Of a stretch of DNA of 64,000 bases, positions 42,593-50,160 are shown in pieces. The stretch spans positions 186,001-250,000 of the forward strand of contig NZ_BOQL01000018.1 of assembly GCF_018332655.1 (NCBI RefSeq), read 5' to 3'. How positions within the stretch are numbered: the stretch's first letter is position 1; each line of letters starts with the position of its first letter. Under the pieces are notes generated by a model. That model saw only the letters and a list, made by a program, of their open reading frames with translations. It was not told where the DNA came from and did no database searches. This DNA comes from Actinoplanes auranticolor (lineage in GTDB: Bacteria; Actinomycetota; Actinomycetes; Mycobacteriales; Micromonosporaceae). Made by a program: the position numbers and the translations under genes.

Positions 42593-44161
42593 TCACGATC
42601 TCAATGATGCCTGTCTATCGACGGGCTCCGCCGGACGGTCGTCGGTGTCGGGGCGCAGGTGCCGCAACATGACCGCGGCCAGCACGGCGATCACCGCCAT
42701 GAGCACGGTGCCCGCGGCCGCGGCCAGGCGCATTCCCTCGGTGAACGCTTCCTGCGCGGCCTGCAGAAGCGGGCCGCTCAGCTGTTCCGGCAGGTGCTTC
42801 GCCACGTCGACGGCGCCGCCGAGGGTGTCCCTGGTGGCTTCGGCGGCGTCGGCGGGCAGGTCCGCAGGCACCGCCGAGTCCATCCGGGAGTGGTAGACGG
42901 CCGCACCGATGCTGCCGAGCACCGCGACGCCCATGGCCCCACCGAACTCCGACCCGGTCTCCGACAACGCCGACGCCGCCCCCGCCGACTCGGGCGGGGC
43001 CGCTGCGACGATCATGTCGACGGCCAGCGCGCCGACCGCGCCGGAGCCACCCACCAGCAGGATGAAGCCCACGCCGACGGCCGGCAGGGAGTCGTGCACG
43101 TAGACCTGGGTCAGGGTGGCGAAACCCGCGGCCATCACTCCGATCGCGCCGGCGACCACGTAGCCGGGGCGCACCCGGCGGACCAGCATCGTGCCCGCCG
43201 TCACGGACAGCACCATCGCCGGGGCGATCAGCAACGTCCACAGCCCGGCGGTCAGCGGGCGCATGCCGAGGACCAGCTGCAGATACTGGGTGCCGAAGAA
43301 ACCGAAGCCCACCAGGGCGAAGATGCTGAACACATTGGCCAGAACGGCCGTGCTGAACGCGCGCCCGGCGAACAGCCGCACATCGATCAGCGGATCCGGC
43401 AAGCGGCGCTGGCGGCGCACGAAGATCGCAGCCATCGCGAGACCGAACAGCGCCGCGAGGACCGGCAGCACAGCCGGACCGTCCTCGGCCACCAGCTTCA
43501 GCCCGAAGACGACCGGCAGCACGGCCGCGAGCGACAGCGCCGCGCTGACCAGGTCGAACCGGCCCGGGTCGGACGCCTTGAACTCCGGCAGCAGCAGGGG
43601 CGCGAGCACCACCAGCAGCACCATCACCGGCACGTTGATCAGGAAGACCGAACCCCACCAGAAGTGCTCCAGCAGCACACCCCCGAGCAACGGGCCCAGG
43701 CCCGCCCCGCCGGAGAATCCGGCGGTCCAGACGGCGATCGCCGTACGGCGCTGCCGGTCGTCGAGGAACATGCTGCGGATCAGCGACAACGTGGACGGCG
43801 CCAGCGTGGCGCCGGCGAGACCGAGTGCGGCGCGGCTCGCGATCAGCATCTCCGCGCTGGTCGAGTACGCCGCGAGCACCGACGCGACGCCGAACGCGAC
43901 ACCGCCGATGACCAGCATCCTGCGCCGGCCGATCCGGTCGCCCAGGGTGCCCAGCGTGATCATCGACCCGGCCAGCAGAAAGGCGTAGATGTCCATGATC
44001 CACAACAGCTGCGCGCTGCTCGGTTCGAGCTCCGCACTCAGGGTGGGCAGCGCGAAGAACAGCGCCGTCATGTCCATGGAGATCAGCAGCGTGGGCAGCA
44101 CCAGCACGGCGAGGCCGCACCACTCACGCTTGCCTGCCATCGAGTTCGCATATTGGCGCAT
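42593..44161 (-). CDS. MFS multidrug exporter, DHA2 (14-helix) type
   Basis: 522 aa from ATG 44161, chosen because AAGGTG lies nine bases upstream; GTG 44170 is an alternative. Fourteen hydrophobic segments; motif A GTLGDRIGRRRML after helix 2 and the motif C-like GFSGGAGLGPLLGGVLLE of drug-proton antiporters. EmrB/QacA-type. Divergent from a TetR gene, with a palindrome across the shared promoter: a standard repressor-exporter pair. Substrate unknown. Confidence 0.93.
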   Translation of the reverse strand: MRQYANSMAGKREWCGLAVLVLPTLLISMDMTALFFALPTLSAELEPSSAQLLWIMDIYAFLLAGSMITLGTLGDRIGRRRMLVIGGVAFGVASVLAAYSTSAEMLIASRAALGLAGATLAPSTLSLIRSMFLDDRQRRTAIAVWTAGFSGGAGLGPLLGGVLLEHFWWGSVFLINVPVMVLLVVLAPLLLPEFKASDPGRFDLVSAALSLAAVLPVVFGLKLVAEDGPAVLPVLAALFGLAMAAIFVRRQRRLPDPLIDVRLFAGRAFSTAVLANVFSIFALVGFGFFGTQYLQLVLGMRPLTAGLWTLLIAPAMVLSVTAGTMLVRRVRPGYVVAGAIGVMAAGFATLTQVYVHDSLPAVGVGFILLVGGSGAVGALAVDMIVAAAPPESAGAASALSETGSEFGGAMGVAVLGSIGAAVYHSRMDSAVPADLPADAAEATRDTLGGAVDVAKHLPEQLSGPLLQAAQEAFTEGMRLAAAAGTVLMAVIAVLAAVMLRHLRPDTDDRPAEPVDRQASLRS

Positions 44162-44165
44162 GCCG

Positions 44166-44201
44166 TTCACCTTAGTGGTGAATGTTCTTCGCCACTATAG
44201 G
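44166..44201. promoter_or_regulatory. TetR-type operator and overlapping divergent promoters
   Basis: TTCACC-TTAGT-GGTGAA (44166-44182) is a perfect 6-bp inverted repeat that covers the ribosome-site region of the MFS gene. Next to it, ACTATAGG (44194-44201) could supply -10 elements in both directions: TATAGG on plus with TTAGTG as -35 (18-nt spacer), and TATAGT on minus. Repression of both genes by the TetR protein is inferred from the layout. Confidence 0.6.
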
Positions 44202-44238
44202 CTGGCCGGGCGAACACGACAGCAAGGAGACGGCTGAG

Positions 44239-45015
44239 ATGGGCGAACAACACCGGGCACGCACACCGACGGGCATCGAGCTGGCCTGGCGCGCCGCCGG
44301 CGACGCGACCCATCCCCCCGAGCCCGGCAACGGGCGCAAGCCCGGCCCGCGCCCCGGTCTCACCCTGAGCCGGATCGTCACCGCGGCCATCGACATCGCC
44401 GACCGCGAAGGGCTCAACGCCGTATCGCTGGCCCGGGTCGCCGCCGCCCTCGGCACCGTGACGACGTCGTTGTACCGGCACGTCCGCTCCAAGGACGACC
44501 TGGTGGTGGTGATGCGCGACGCCGCCGCCGCACCACCGGCCGACATGCCGCCACCCGACCCCCGGCGGTGGCGCGAGTCGCTGGCCGCCATCACCCGGCA
44601 GATCTACGACCTCTACCGGTGGCACCCGTGGGTCCTGCAGCTGCCCACCTCCGGGCCACCGAGCACCCCGAACGAACTCCTGTGGGGCGAACACATGCTC
44701 AGGGCCCTGTCGCAGACCACCCTGAGCGCCCACGACCAGCTCCGCGCCGTCACCCTGATCTCCGGCTACGTCCGCGAGCAGGCCCGCCTCACCCTGGACC
44801 CGATCATCGCGGACGGCGGCGATGAAGTGACCGGCGACTACTTCGGCTTCCTGGGCAAGGTCCTGACGCCGAACCGGTATCCGATGTTCTGCCGCCTTTT
44901 CGCCGACCAGGCCAACACCGGCAGCATCGGCCACACCGACGAGGACTTCCGGTTCGGCCTGGACCGCATCCTGGCCGGCCTGGCTGAACTCGACCGGGAC
45001 GGCCAGGCCCGATAG
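44239..45015 (+). CDS. TetR family repressor of the divergent exporter
   Basis: 258 aa from ATG 44239 with AAGGAG nine bases upstream; an earlier in-frame ATG (44182) lacks a site and lies in the operator. Helix-turn-helix about 45-90 (ITAAIDIADREGLNAVSLAR-like, VTTSLYRHVRSKDDLVVVM); the C-terminal domain is of TetR_C type with Trp/Pro-rich YDLYRWHPWVLQLP. Likely responds to the drug or metabolite exported by the MFS protein. Confidence 0.92.
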   Translation: MGEQHRARTPTGIELAWRAAGDATHPPEPGNGRKPGPRPGLTLSRIVTAAIDIADREGLNAVSLARVAAALGTVTTSLYRHVRSKDDLVVVMRDAAAAPPADMPPPDPRRWRESLAAITRQIYDLYRWHPWVLQLPTSGPPSTPNELLWGEHMLRALSQTTLSAHDQLRAVTLISGYVREQARLTLDPIIADGGDEVTGDYFGFLGKVLTPNRYPMFCRLFADQANTGSIGHTDEDFRFGLDRILAGLAELDRDGQAR

Positions 45016-45114
45016 CCCGACTCGTCCGCCGGCGAAGTCGTCACCTGTGCACCACCGCACCCCGCGTACGGCATCCTAGGATCCTGCCCTGCAGCCTCAC
45101 CGAGTCGAGCGTGG

Positions 45115-45723
45115 TCAGATACCGGCCGCGGCTTCGTACCGGCGGCGCACGTCGGCCATCTCCGATTCGGCCAGCGCTTCCTTCATCGCCAGGTCCGCGT
45201 ACTTCTTCGGGAACATCTGCTGGAGCCGGTCGATGAACTTGACCTCGGCGGTCGCCTCGACCGCCTGGATGCCCACCGGCTCGGTGGACATGTCGACGAT
45301 CACCGGACCGGCCAGCTTCACCGCCACGTCCCACGGGCGCTTCTGCTCCGCGACCCCGCAGAGGTGGAAGCCGTAGACCTTCTGGACATCGGCGAGAACG
45401 GTGGCCGTAGCGGGCTCGTGGCCGTAGACGCGGACCCCGCAGATCACCGGCGGCTTCGCCTGCCCCTCGGCGGTCGCCTGCTGGCCCTGATGCCCGGCGT
45501 GGTTGTGCTGCTCGGGGTCCGACTGTTCGAGCGCGGTACGCATCCGGGCCACCAGCTGCCCCTGCAGATCACGTGGCGCCGCCGCCTGACCAGCCGCGTT
45601 GACCGAGGACGGCTCCGAAGCGGCCGACCGGGCCAGGACAACGGCACCGGCCGAGATCAGCAGGACCACCGCCACCCAGACGAAGCGGTTGCGGTACCAC
45701 CCCGCGGGTCCTTCCTGGGACAT
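45115..45723 (-). CDS. Hypothetical membrane-anchored secreted protein
   Basis: 202 aa from ATG 45723 with GGGGAG upstream; a GTG six bases earlier is possible. One helix (about 14-34), an Ala/Gln/His-rich linker (HNHAGHQGQQ), then a compact domain with two cysteines (VICGVRVYG, FHLCGV) that may form a disulphide, and a charged helical C-terminus. No known family recognised. Convergent with the TetR gene. A CebR-type operator lies 62 bp upstream of its start. Confidence 0.75.
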   Translation of the reverse strand: MSQEGPAGWYRNRFVWVAVVLLISAGAVVLARSAASEPSSVNAAGQAAAPRDLQGQLVARMRTALEQSDPEQHNHAGHQGQQATAEGQAKPPVICGVRVYGHEPATATVLADVQKVYGFHLCGVAEQKRPWDVAVKLAGPVIVDMSTEPVGIQAVEATAEVKFIDRLQQMFPKKYADLAMKEALAESEMADVRRRYEAAAGI

Positions 45724-45784
45724 GATCACTTCTCCCCTGTCGCTGGTGGTCCGAATCGGCTTCCGCGGCGCGGGAGCGCCGCAT

Positions 45785-45798
45785 TGGGAGCGCTCCCA
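45785..45798. promoter_or_regulatory. CebR-type operator palindrome
   Basis: TGGGAGCGCTCCCA, a perfect 14-bp palindrome identical to the published CebR (LacI family, cellobiose-responsive) box of Streptomyces. It lies 62 bp upstream of the minus-strand membrane protein and 42 bp upstream of the frameshifted small gene. CebR boxes normally control cellulases and cello-oligosaccharide uptake, and neither neighbour is obviously one. Confidence 0.65.
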
Positions 45799-45839
45799 GA
45801 CAGGATTGCACCAATTCCGTCGGCTATCAACCGACGTCT

Positions 45840-46050
45840 ATGGATTCCGCGACAACAACCGAGCCTCCGACCCCGGCGGACCGGCCAGCCGCGCCGCTCG
45901 TCGGCGACCTCGCCGGTATACGCCGGCCAGGACGAGATCGCGTCCTTCTTCGAGCAGGTCATGGCCGAGGACTCCGCGCGAGCCCACAAGTGCCACGAAT
46001 TCCTGGCCCGCCTGCGCGGCACGGACAACACCAGCCCGCAGAACGGTTGA
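45840..46050 (+). pseudogene. Frameshifted small acidic protein gene
   Basis: From ATG 45840 one frame reads MDSATTTEPPTPADRPAAPL then VGDLA. Just after, about 45910-45915, the next frame continues VYAGQDEIASFFEQVMAEDS and on to a stop at 46050. Together they give a plausible 70-aa protein, so one extra C in GACCTCGCC breaks it. This may be a true frameshift, a sequencing error or, less likely, programmed slippage. No strong ribosome site. The rest of the 435-bp gap (45724-46158) holds only the CebR-type box. Confidence 0.45.
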
Positions 46051-46158
46051 TCATCCGAGGGGGTGTCATCCCGTTGGGGGCATGGCTTCCTCGCCCGCGC
46101 GTAGGTGCGCGCGGACCGGGTATCCGTGGGCAACGGCCGCTGAGCACGGGATGGAGTC

Positions 46159-46899
46159 ATGTCGACGTCGCCGCACCCGGAACGGGTATCGCCCGGGCGT
46201 CACGGCCCGCTGGCCGAAGCCATCGTCACCCTGGCCGAGACACCGGACCACGCCTCGGACATCGAGCAGCGCCTCGCCGCGATCGCTGCCCTGGCCGCCG
46301 ACCGGGTCGCCGCGGCCGACTATGCGTCGATCACGACGCTGCGCGGGCGCGAATACACCACCGTCGCGGCCAGCAGTGACATCGCCCTGGCCGTCGACGA
46401 GGCCCAGCTCGCCGACGGTGCCGGCCCCTGTCTCCAGGCGCTGACGACCGGCGAACCGGTCGGGGTGCCCGACATCGCGGCCACGATGGACTGGCCCGGC
46501 TTCCACCAGGTGGCGCCCACTCTCGGCCTGCGGGCCTCGATCTCGATCCCGCTGTACAACGGGCGGGGCACGACGATCGCCGCGCTGAACCTCTACGGCC
46601 GCGACGACGCCGCCATGAGACCGTTGATCGCCGGAGTGGCGGAACTGTACGCCACCAGCCGTGGAATCGACCTGGATGCCGGCAGCCCACCGGAATCCGA
46701 CCCCGGAGCCGAGGAGCTGCTCGCCGGATACGCCGGCGCGCTGGCCGTCCGGGCCACCATCCAGTTCGCCCTCGACATCCTGGCCGGCAGCCACGCCGAC
46801 CGCACCGAAGACGCCTACACCGAACTGTGCGCACGAGCCGCCGAGAACGGAACGTCGCTGAGCGTCGCGGCGGCCGGCGTCCTGAAGCGGTTCCTGTGA
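46159..46899 (+). CDS. GAF-ANTAR domain regulator
   Basis: 246 aa from ATG 46159. GAF sensor domain about 20-165 (LAADRVAAADYASITTLRG, GLRASISIPLYNGRGTTIAA); C-terminal ANTAR helical domain about 180-246 (ALAVRATIQFALDILAGSHA). ANTAR proteins bind paired hairpins in nascent RNA to stop termination. The target is not apparent nearby. Monocistronic. Confidence 0.85.
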   Translation: MSTSPHPERVSPGRHGPLAEAIVTLAETPDHASDIEQRLAAIAALAADRVAAADYASITTLRGREYTTVAASSDIALAVDEAQLADGAGPCLQALTTGEPVGVPDIAATMDWPGFHQVAPTLGLRASISIPLYNGRGTTIAALNLYGRDDAAMRPLIAGVAELYATSRGIDLDAGSPPESDPGAEELLAGYAGALAVRATIQFALDILAGSHADRTEDAYTELCARAAENGTSLSVAAAGVLKRFL

Positions 46900-46929
46900 C
46901 CGGACGCGCCGCAGTTCCCGCCGGCATCC

Positions 46930-47802
46930 TCAGGCCTTGAGCACCTCGTAGAGGGCGGTCCAGCCGTCGGCGCCGTGACCCGCGGCGATCGCCCGGTCGT
47001 ACTGCGACTTGACGGCCGCCGGCAGCGCGCGGTCGACGCCGGCCTTCTCGCTGGTCCGCAGAATGTGCTCGGCAGTGGCACCCATCATCAGGACGGTGCT
47101 GAGGTCACCCGGATGCTTCCCGGCCGAGAGCTCGGCGGCCAGCTCGGTGCCGCTGCCGATCATCGCCGGGATGTCGGTGAGCGTCCCCATCGCGTCCGGC
47201 AGGAAGTCGGCCGCCGGAATACCGGCCGCGGTCACCATGGCGGCGGATTGCAGCAGGGCGGACAGCGCCGTGAGGAAGACGTTCAGATGGGCCTGGTAGA
47301 ACAGCTGGGCCAGTCCGGGATCCGCGCCGAGATACCGCGGATCGCCGATCAACCGCAGTGCCGGTTCGTGCGCGGCGAAAACCTCGCCGGGGCCGCTGTA
47401 GTAGACGTACGCCCCGGGCCCACCGACCGCCGGGGGCGGGACCATGACCCCACCAGTGACGAAGCGCGCCCTGTGGTCGGCCGCCCACGTCGCGGCCTCG
47501 CGGGAGGCGTCCGGCGTGTCGGAGCTGAGGTTGACGAGATCACGGCCGGTCAGGAAGTCCGGGTCCTCGCCCAGGATCTGGTACATCGCCGCGTAGTCGG
47601 TGAGGCTGAGGACGGTGAGCGGGCTCGCGGTCACCGCCTCCGCCGGGGTGGCCGCCCGGATGGCACCGGCTTCGACCAGGGCGTCGGCCCGTCCGGGCGT
47701 ACGGTTCCACACGGTGACCGGGTGGCCGCCCCGCAGGAGGGCGCCGGCCATGGCCCGGCCCATCGGGCCGAGGCCGATCACGGTGACAGGTTCGTGGCTC
47801 AT
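46930..47802 (-). CDS. NAD(P)-dependent oxidoreductase, imine reductase / beta-hydroxyacid dehydrogenase type
   Basis: 290 aa from ATG 47802 (GGGGGAG upstream). N-terminal Rossmann fold with VIGLGPMGRAMAGALLRGG and NADP-type WNRTPGRAD; the all-helical C-terminal domain is of the imine-reductase type (QAHLNVFLTALSALLQSAA, ending ALYEVLK). Preceded by nested inverted repeats at 47877-47917 that look like a dedicated operator. Substrate unknown. Confidence 0.88.
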   Translation of the reverse strand: MSHEPVTVIGLGPMGRAMAGALLRGGHPVTVWNRTPGRADALVEAGAIRAATPAEAVTASPLTVLSLTDYAAMYQILGEDPDFLTGRDLVNLSSDTPDASREAATWAADHRARFVTGGVMVPPPAVGGPGAYVYYSGPGEVFAAHEPALRLIGDPRYLGADPGLAQLFYQAHLNVFLTALSALLQSAAMVTAAGIPAADFLPDAMGTLTDIPAMIGSGTELAAELSAGKHPGDLSTVLMMGATAEHILRTSEKAGVDRALPAAVKSQYDRAIAAGHGADGWTALYEVLKA

Positions 47803-47876
47803 CGGGTACTCCCCCAGTTCGTCGGAGATCAAGCGGCGCACCGTCACCATGTTTTCTGCGGCACAGTCGAGCCGAC

Positions 47877-47917
47877 AAGTACCCACTATGAAGTTCGGTA
47901 CTTACCTCCAGGTAAGT
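47877..47917. promoter_or_regulatory. Nested inverted repeats upstream of the oxidoreductase
   Basis: AAGTACC (47877-47883) with GGTACTT (47897-47903), and ACTTACCT (47900-47907), CC, AGGTAAGT (47910-47917). The second is a perfect 8-bp palindrome of the kind bound by HxlR/MarR-type redox or carbonyl sensors. It lies 75-115 bp upstream of the ATG at 47802. No regulator gene is adjacent; an HxlR gene is present at 59938. The 242-bp gap has no gene. Confidence 0.5.
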
Positions 47918-48044
47918 GCTGGCAGCCGGCACGAGCGGGTGAACTCGCCTCCGTCGCGTGCTCGTCACCCGGATCGGGGACCGCACGAACGAGCCTCCCT
48001 ACGTACGATGTGGACAGCGATCACAAGGCGAGCGGGGTGCCACA

Positions 48045-48569
48045 GTGCGCTTTACGGACTGGATCCAAGCGCTGTCGCTGCTGGTGGTCAGCATCGCCCT
48101 GGTGTTGAGCTCCTTGCAGGTACGCCACATGGCCCGGCAGTCCCGGACCGCATCATCGTCGCTGCGGCGCAGTTCGTACCACGCCCTGATGGCCGGTCAG
48201 GGTGAGCTGGCCGCCCTGTTCCTGCGGGATGATCCCGTACTGGCGCAGTGGCACATCAGATCCCGCGGCTTCAAGGTCCGGGACGCTGCGGAGGCCAAAC
48301 GGGTTGCTTTTGTCCTGCTCCGGCTCAACATGCACGAAGGAACGCTGCTGGGCCACCGTGACGGCGTGGTCAGCCTCGAACACTGGACGGCCTGGGAGAA
48401 CGTCATCAAGCTCGACCTGGCGGATCAGGTCTATCGTGACTGCTGGCCGGTGGCACGCACGCTCTACACCCGGACCTTCGTCGAGTACGTGGACAGGGTG
48501 ATCGCCCGCCTGCCGGCGCCGGTGCCGGTGCCGGTGGGGAAAAATCCCGGAATCTCCGCTCCTCACTGA
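48045..48569 (+). CDS. Hypothetical membrane protein, DUF6082-like
   Basis: 174 aa from GTG 48045. One N-terminal helix (about 5-25) followed by a basic QVRHMARQSR stretch and a soluble helical domain with AAEAKRVAFVLLRLNMHEGT and WTAWENVIKLDLADQVYRD. The layout resembles a group of actinomycete proteins annotated DUF6082; function unknown. Its 3' end converges on the next minus-strand gene with only 6 bp between stops. Confidence 0.65.
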   Translation: MRFTDWIQALSLLVVSIALVLSSLQVRHMARQSRTASSSLRRSSYHALMAGQGELAALFLRDDPVLAQWHIRSRGFKVRDAAEAKRVAFVLLRLNMHEGTLLGHRDGVVSLEHWTAWENVIKLDLADQVYRDCWPVARTLYTRTFVEYVDRVIARLPAPVPVPVGKNPGISAPH

Positions 48570-48575
48570 ACCGTT

Positions 48576-48935
48576 TCAGGCCGCCTCATCGCTTCGCCAG
48601 CCGCGCTTGGGTGACCAATGCCCGCCGGGATGCCCGACGAACAGAGAGCAATCCAGATCCTCGCGGCTCTGCACCGCGGGATCCTGGCGGGCCGGGCACC
48701 AGGTGTACGGGTTGATCTCCGACGCGCTCAGCGTCCACTGAACCCACCACATCGTCTCTTCGACCTGCTGACCAAGGGCGGCGTGCGAGCCCCCGTGGCC
48801 TCGTTCGAGCTCACAGCCCAGCTCGGACTGCACGCTGGGCGCCGGCGCCGGGAGCTCACCGAAGAAGGCAAGCTGTGCCGCGTCGAGGGTGATGCGGGCG
48901 GGGCAGGTCACCAGATCTTCGCCGTCCATAGACAT
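48576..48935 (-). CDS. Hypothetical small Cys/His protein
   Basis: 119 aa from ATG 48935 (GGGGAAG nine bases upstream; an in-frame GTG at 48968 is weaker). Contains two copies of a C-x4-GH-x-G-x-H motif: GCELERGHGGSH and DCSLFVGHPGGH, each next to a further CP or CPAR. The paired Cys/His spacing suggests metal binding. No family name known to me. Confidence 0.65.
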   Translation of the reverse strand: MSMDGEDLVTCPARITLDAAQLAFFGELPAPAPSVQSELGCELERGHGGSHAALGQQVEETMWWVQWTLSASEINPYTWCPARQDPAVQSREDLDCSLFVGHPGGHWSPKRGWRSDEAA

Positions 48936-49000
48936 GCATCCATTCTTCCCCTTGCCGGGCTTTTCCACACCCGATACCTGAACCGGTTTGGTGATTCAGT

Positions 49001-49108
49001 TCAGGTCGTCGCTAGGGCCTGCTGGGCCACGGCCTTGACCTGGCGGTACGGCTCCAGCGAGGCCGCAGCCGCGTGGAGCTGCCGCAGCACTTCATCGTGC
49101 CCAGTCAC
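49001..49108 (-). pseudogene. Short truncated reading frame, possible HTH-protein remnant
   Basis: GTG 49108 to TGA 49001 encodes 35 aa beginning VTGHDEVLRQLHAAAASLEP, like the N-terminal helix of small actinobacterial proteins that continue into a helix-turn-helix. The expected HTH part is missing. It may be a stub or a chance frame. It is divergent from the metallophosphoesterase gene. Confidence 0.25.
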
Positions 49109-49140
49109 ACCACATTGTCCCCTCTGACATGATCGATGCG

Positions 49141-49977
49141 ATGACGGGAAGCCTGTTCGCGGTCAGTGATCTGCACGTCTCGTACCCGAGGAACAGGAAG
49201 ATCGCTGGCCGGCTGCGGCCGGAGTCGGCCGACGACTGGCTGATCGTGGCCGGTGACGTCGGCGAGGTCTTCGCCGATGTCGAGCAGACCCTGGCCGGGC
49301 TGCGCGAGCGGTTCGCCGCGGTGATCTGGGCGCCGGGCAACCACGAGCTGTGGACCCACCCGAACGATCCGGTGCAGCTGCGGGGCGTGGAACGCTACGA
49401 CGCGCTCGTCCGGATGTGCCGGGACAACGGCGTGCTGACCCCGGAGGACGATTATCCGGTGTGGACCGGCCCGGCCGGCCCGGTCACCGTGGCGCCCCTG
49501 TTCGTGCTCTACGACTACTCGTTCCGGGTGCCGGGGGTCTTCGACAAAGAGGAGTCGCTGCGCCGGGCGTACGAGGCCGGCGTCGTCTGCACCGACGAGA
49601 AGATGCTGCATCCGGCGCCGTTCGCGGACCGGGAGTCGTGGTGCTGGGACCGGGTGGCGCGGACCCGGGAGCGGCTCGACGCGATCGACCCGGCGATGCC
49701 CACAGTGCTGGTCAGCCACTGGCCGCTGGTACGCGAGCCGACCGACGTCCTGCGCTATCCGGACTTCGCCCAGTGGTGCGGCACCGAGCTGACCGCGGAC
49801 TGGCACCGGCGGTACCGCGCGGCCGTGGCCGTCTACGGCCATCTGCACATTCCCCGGACAACGCACTACGACGGCGTCCGCTTCGAAGAGGTGTCGCTCG
49901 GTTACCCACGGGAATGGGTGCCCCGCGGCACTCCCCCGCAACCGATGCGCCGGATCCTCGGCGGCGACGGGTCATAG
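49141..49977 (+). CDS. Metallophosphoesterase
   Basis: 278 aa from ATG 49141 (ATG 49129 possible; neither has a strong ribosome site). Calcineurin-like fold with all metal motifs: SDLHV, GDVGE, GNHELW, SHWPL and YGHLHIP. In actinomycetes this subfamily often sits beside phosphopantetheinyl transferases and natural-product genes. Here it precedes the NRPS on the same strand by 183 bp, so it may belong to the cluster. Substrate unknown. Confidence 0.9.
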   Translation: MTGSLFAVSDLHVSYPRNRKIAGRLRPESADDWLIVAGDVGEVFADVEQTLAGLRERFAAVIWAPGNHELWTHPNDPVQLRGVERYDALVRMCRDNGVLTPEDDYPVWTGPAGPVTVAPLFVLYDYSFRVPGVFDKEESLRRAYEAGVVCTDEKMLHPAPFADRESWCWDRVARTRERLDAIDPAMPTVLVSHWPLVREPTDVLRYPDFAQWCGTELTADWHRRYRAAVAVYGHLHIPRTTHYDGVRFEEVSLGYPREWVPRGTPPQPMRRILGGDGS

Positions 49978-50145
49978 GCACGCCCAGCTCGCTGCCTTCA
50001 TCGCCGTCAAATCCACTTTGTACCGGGGTACTCATATGACGGTTTCCAGACCCATTTTGTGCACTTTTTTCGCGGTGATTTGTCTCATCTTGATCCGCCC
50101 ACGCTGAAAGAGCAGATTGGCACGATCTCAGCACGTCGCGACAGC

Positions 50146-50153
50146 GGAGGAGA
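50146..50153 (+). promoter_or_regulatory. Ribosome binding site fixing a TTG start for the NRPS
   Basis: GGAGGAGA lies seven bases before TTG 50161. It is the only strong site in the 183-bp, AT-richer leader (49978-50160), and the residues after it ([20 protein letters not shown]) match the usual start of an adenylation domain, whereas the upstream frame from GTG 50059 is not protein-like. The leader also holds GTACC-GG-GGTAC at 50020-50031. Confidence 0.7.
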
Positions 50154-50160
50154 CGAGCCA

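Noticed and set aside
50059-50160. NRPS start at GTG 50059
   Set aside because: The 34 extra residues do not resemble an adenylation-domain start, and the strong GGAGGAGA site points to TTG 50161.
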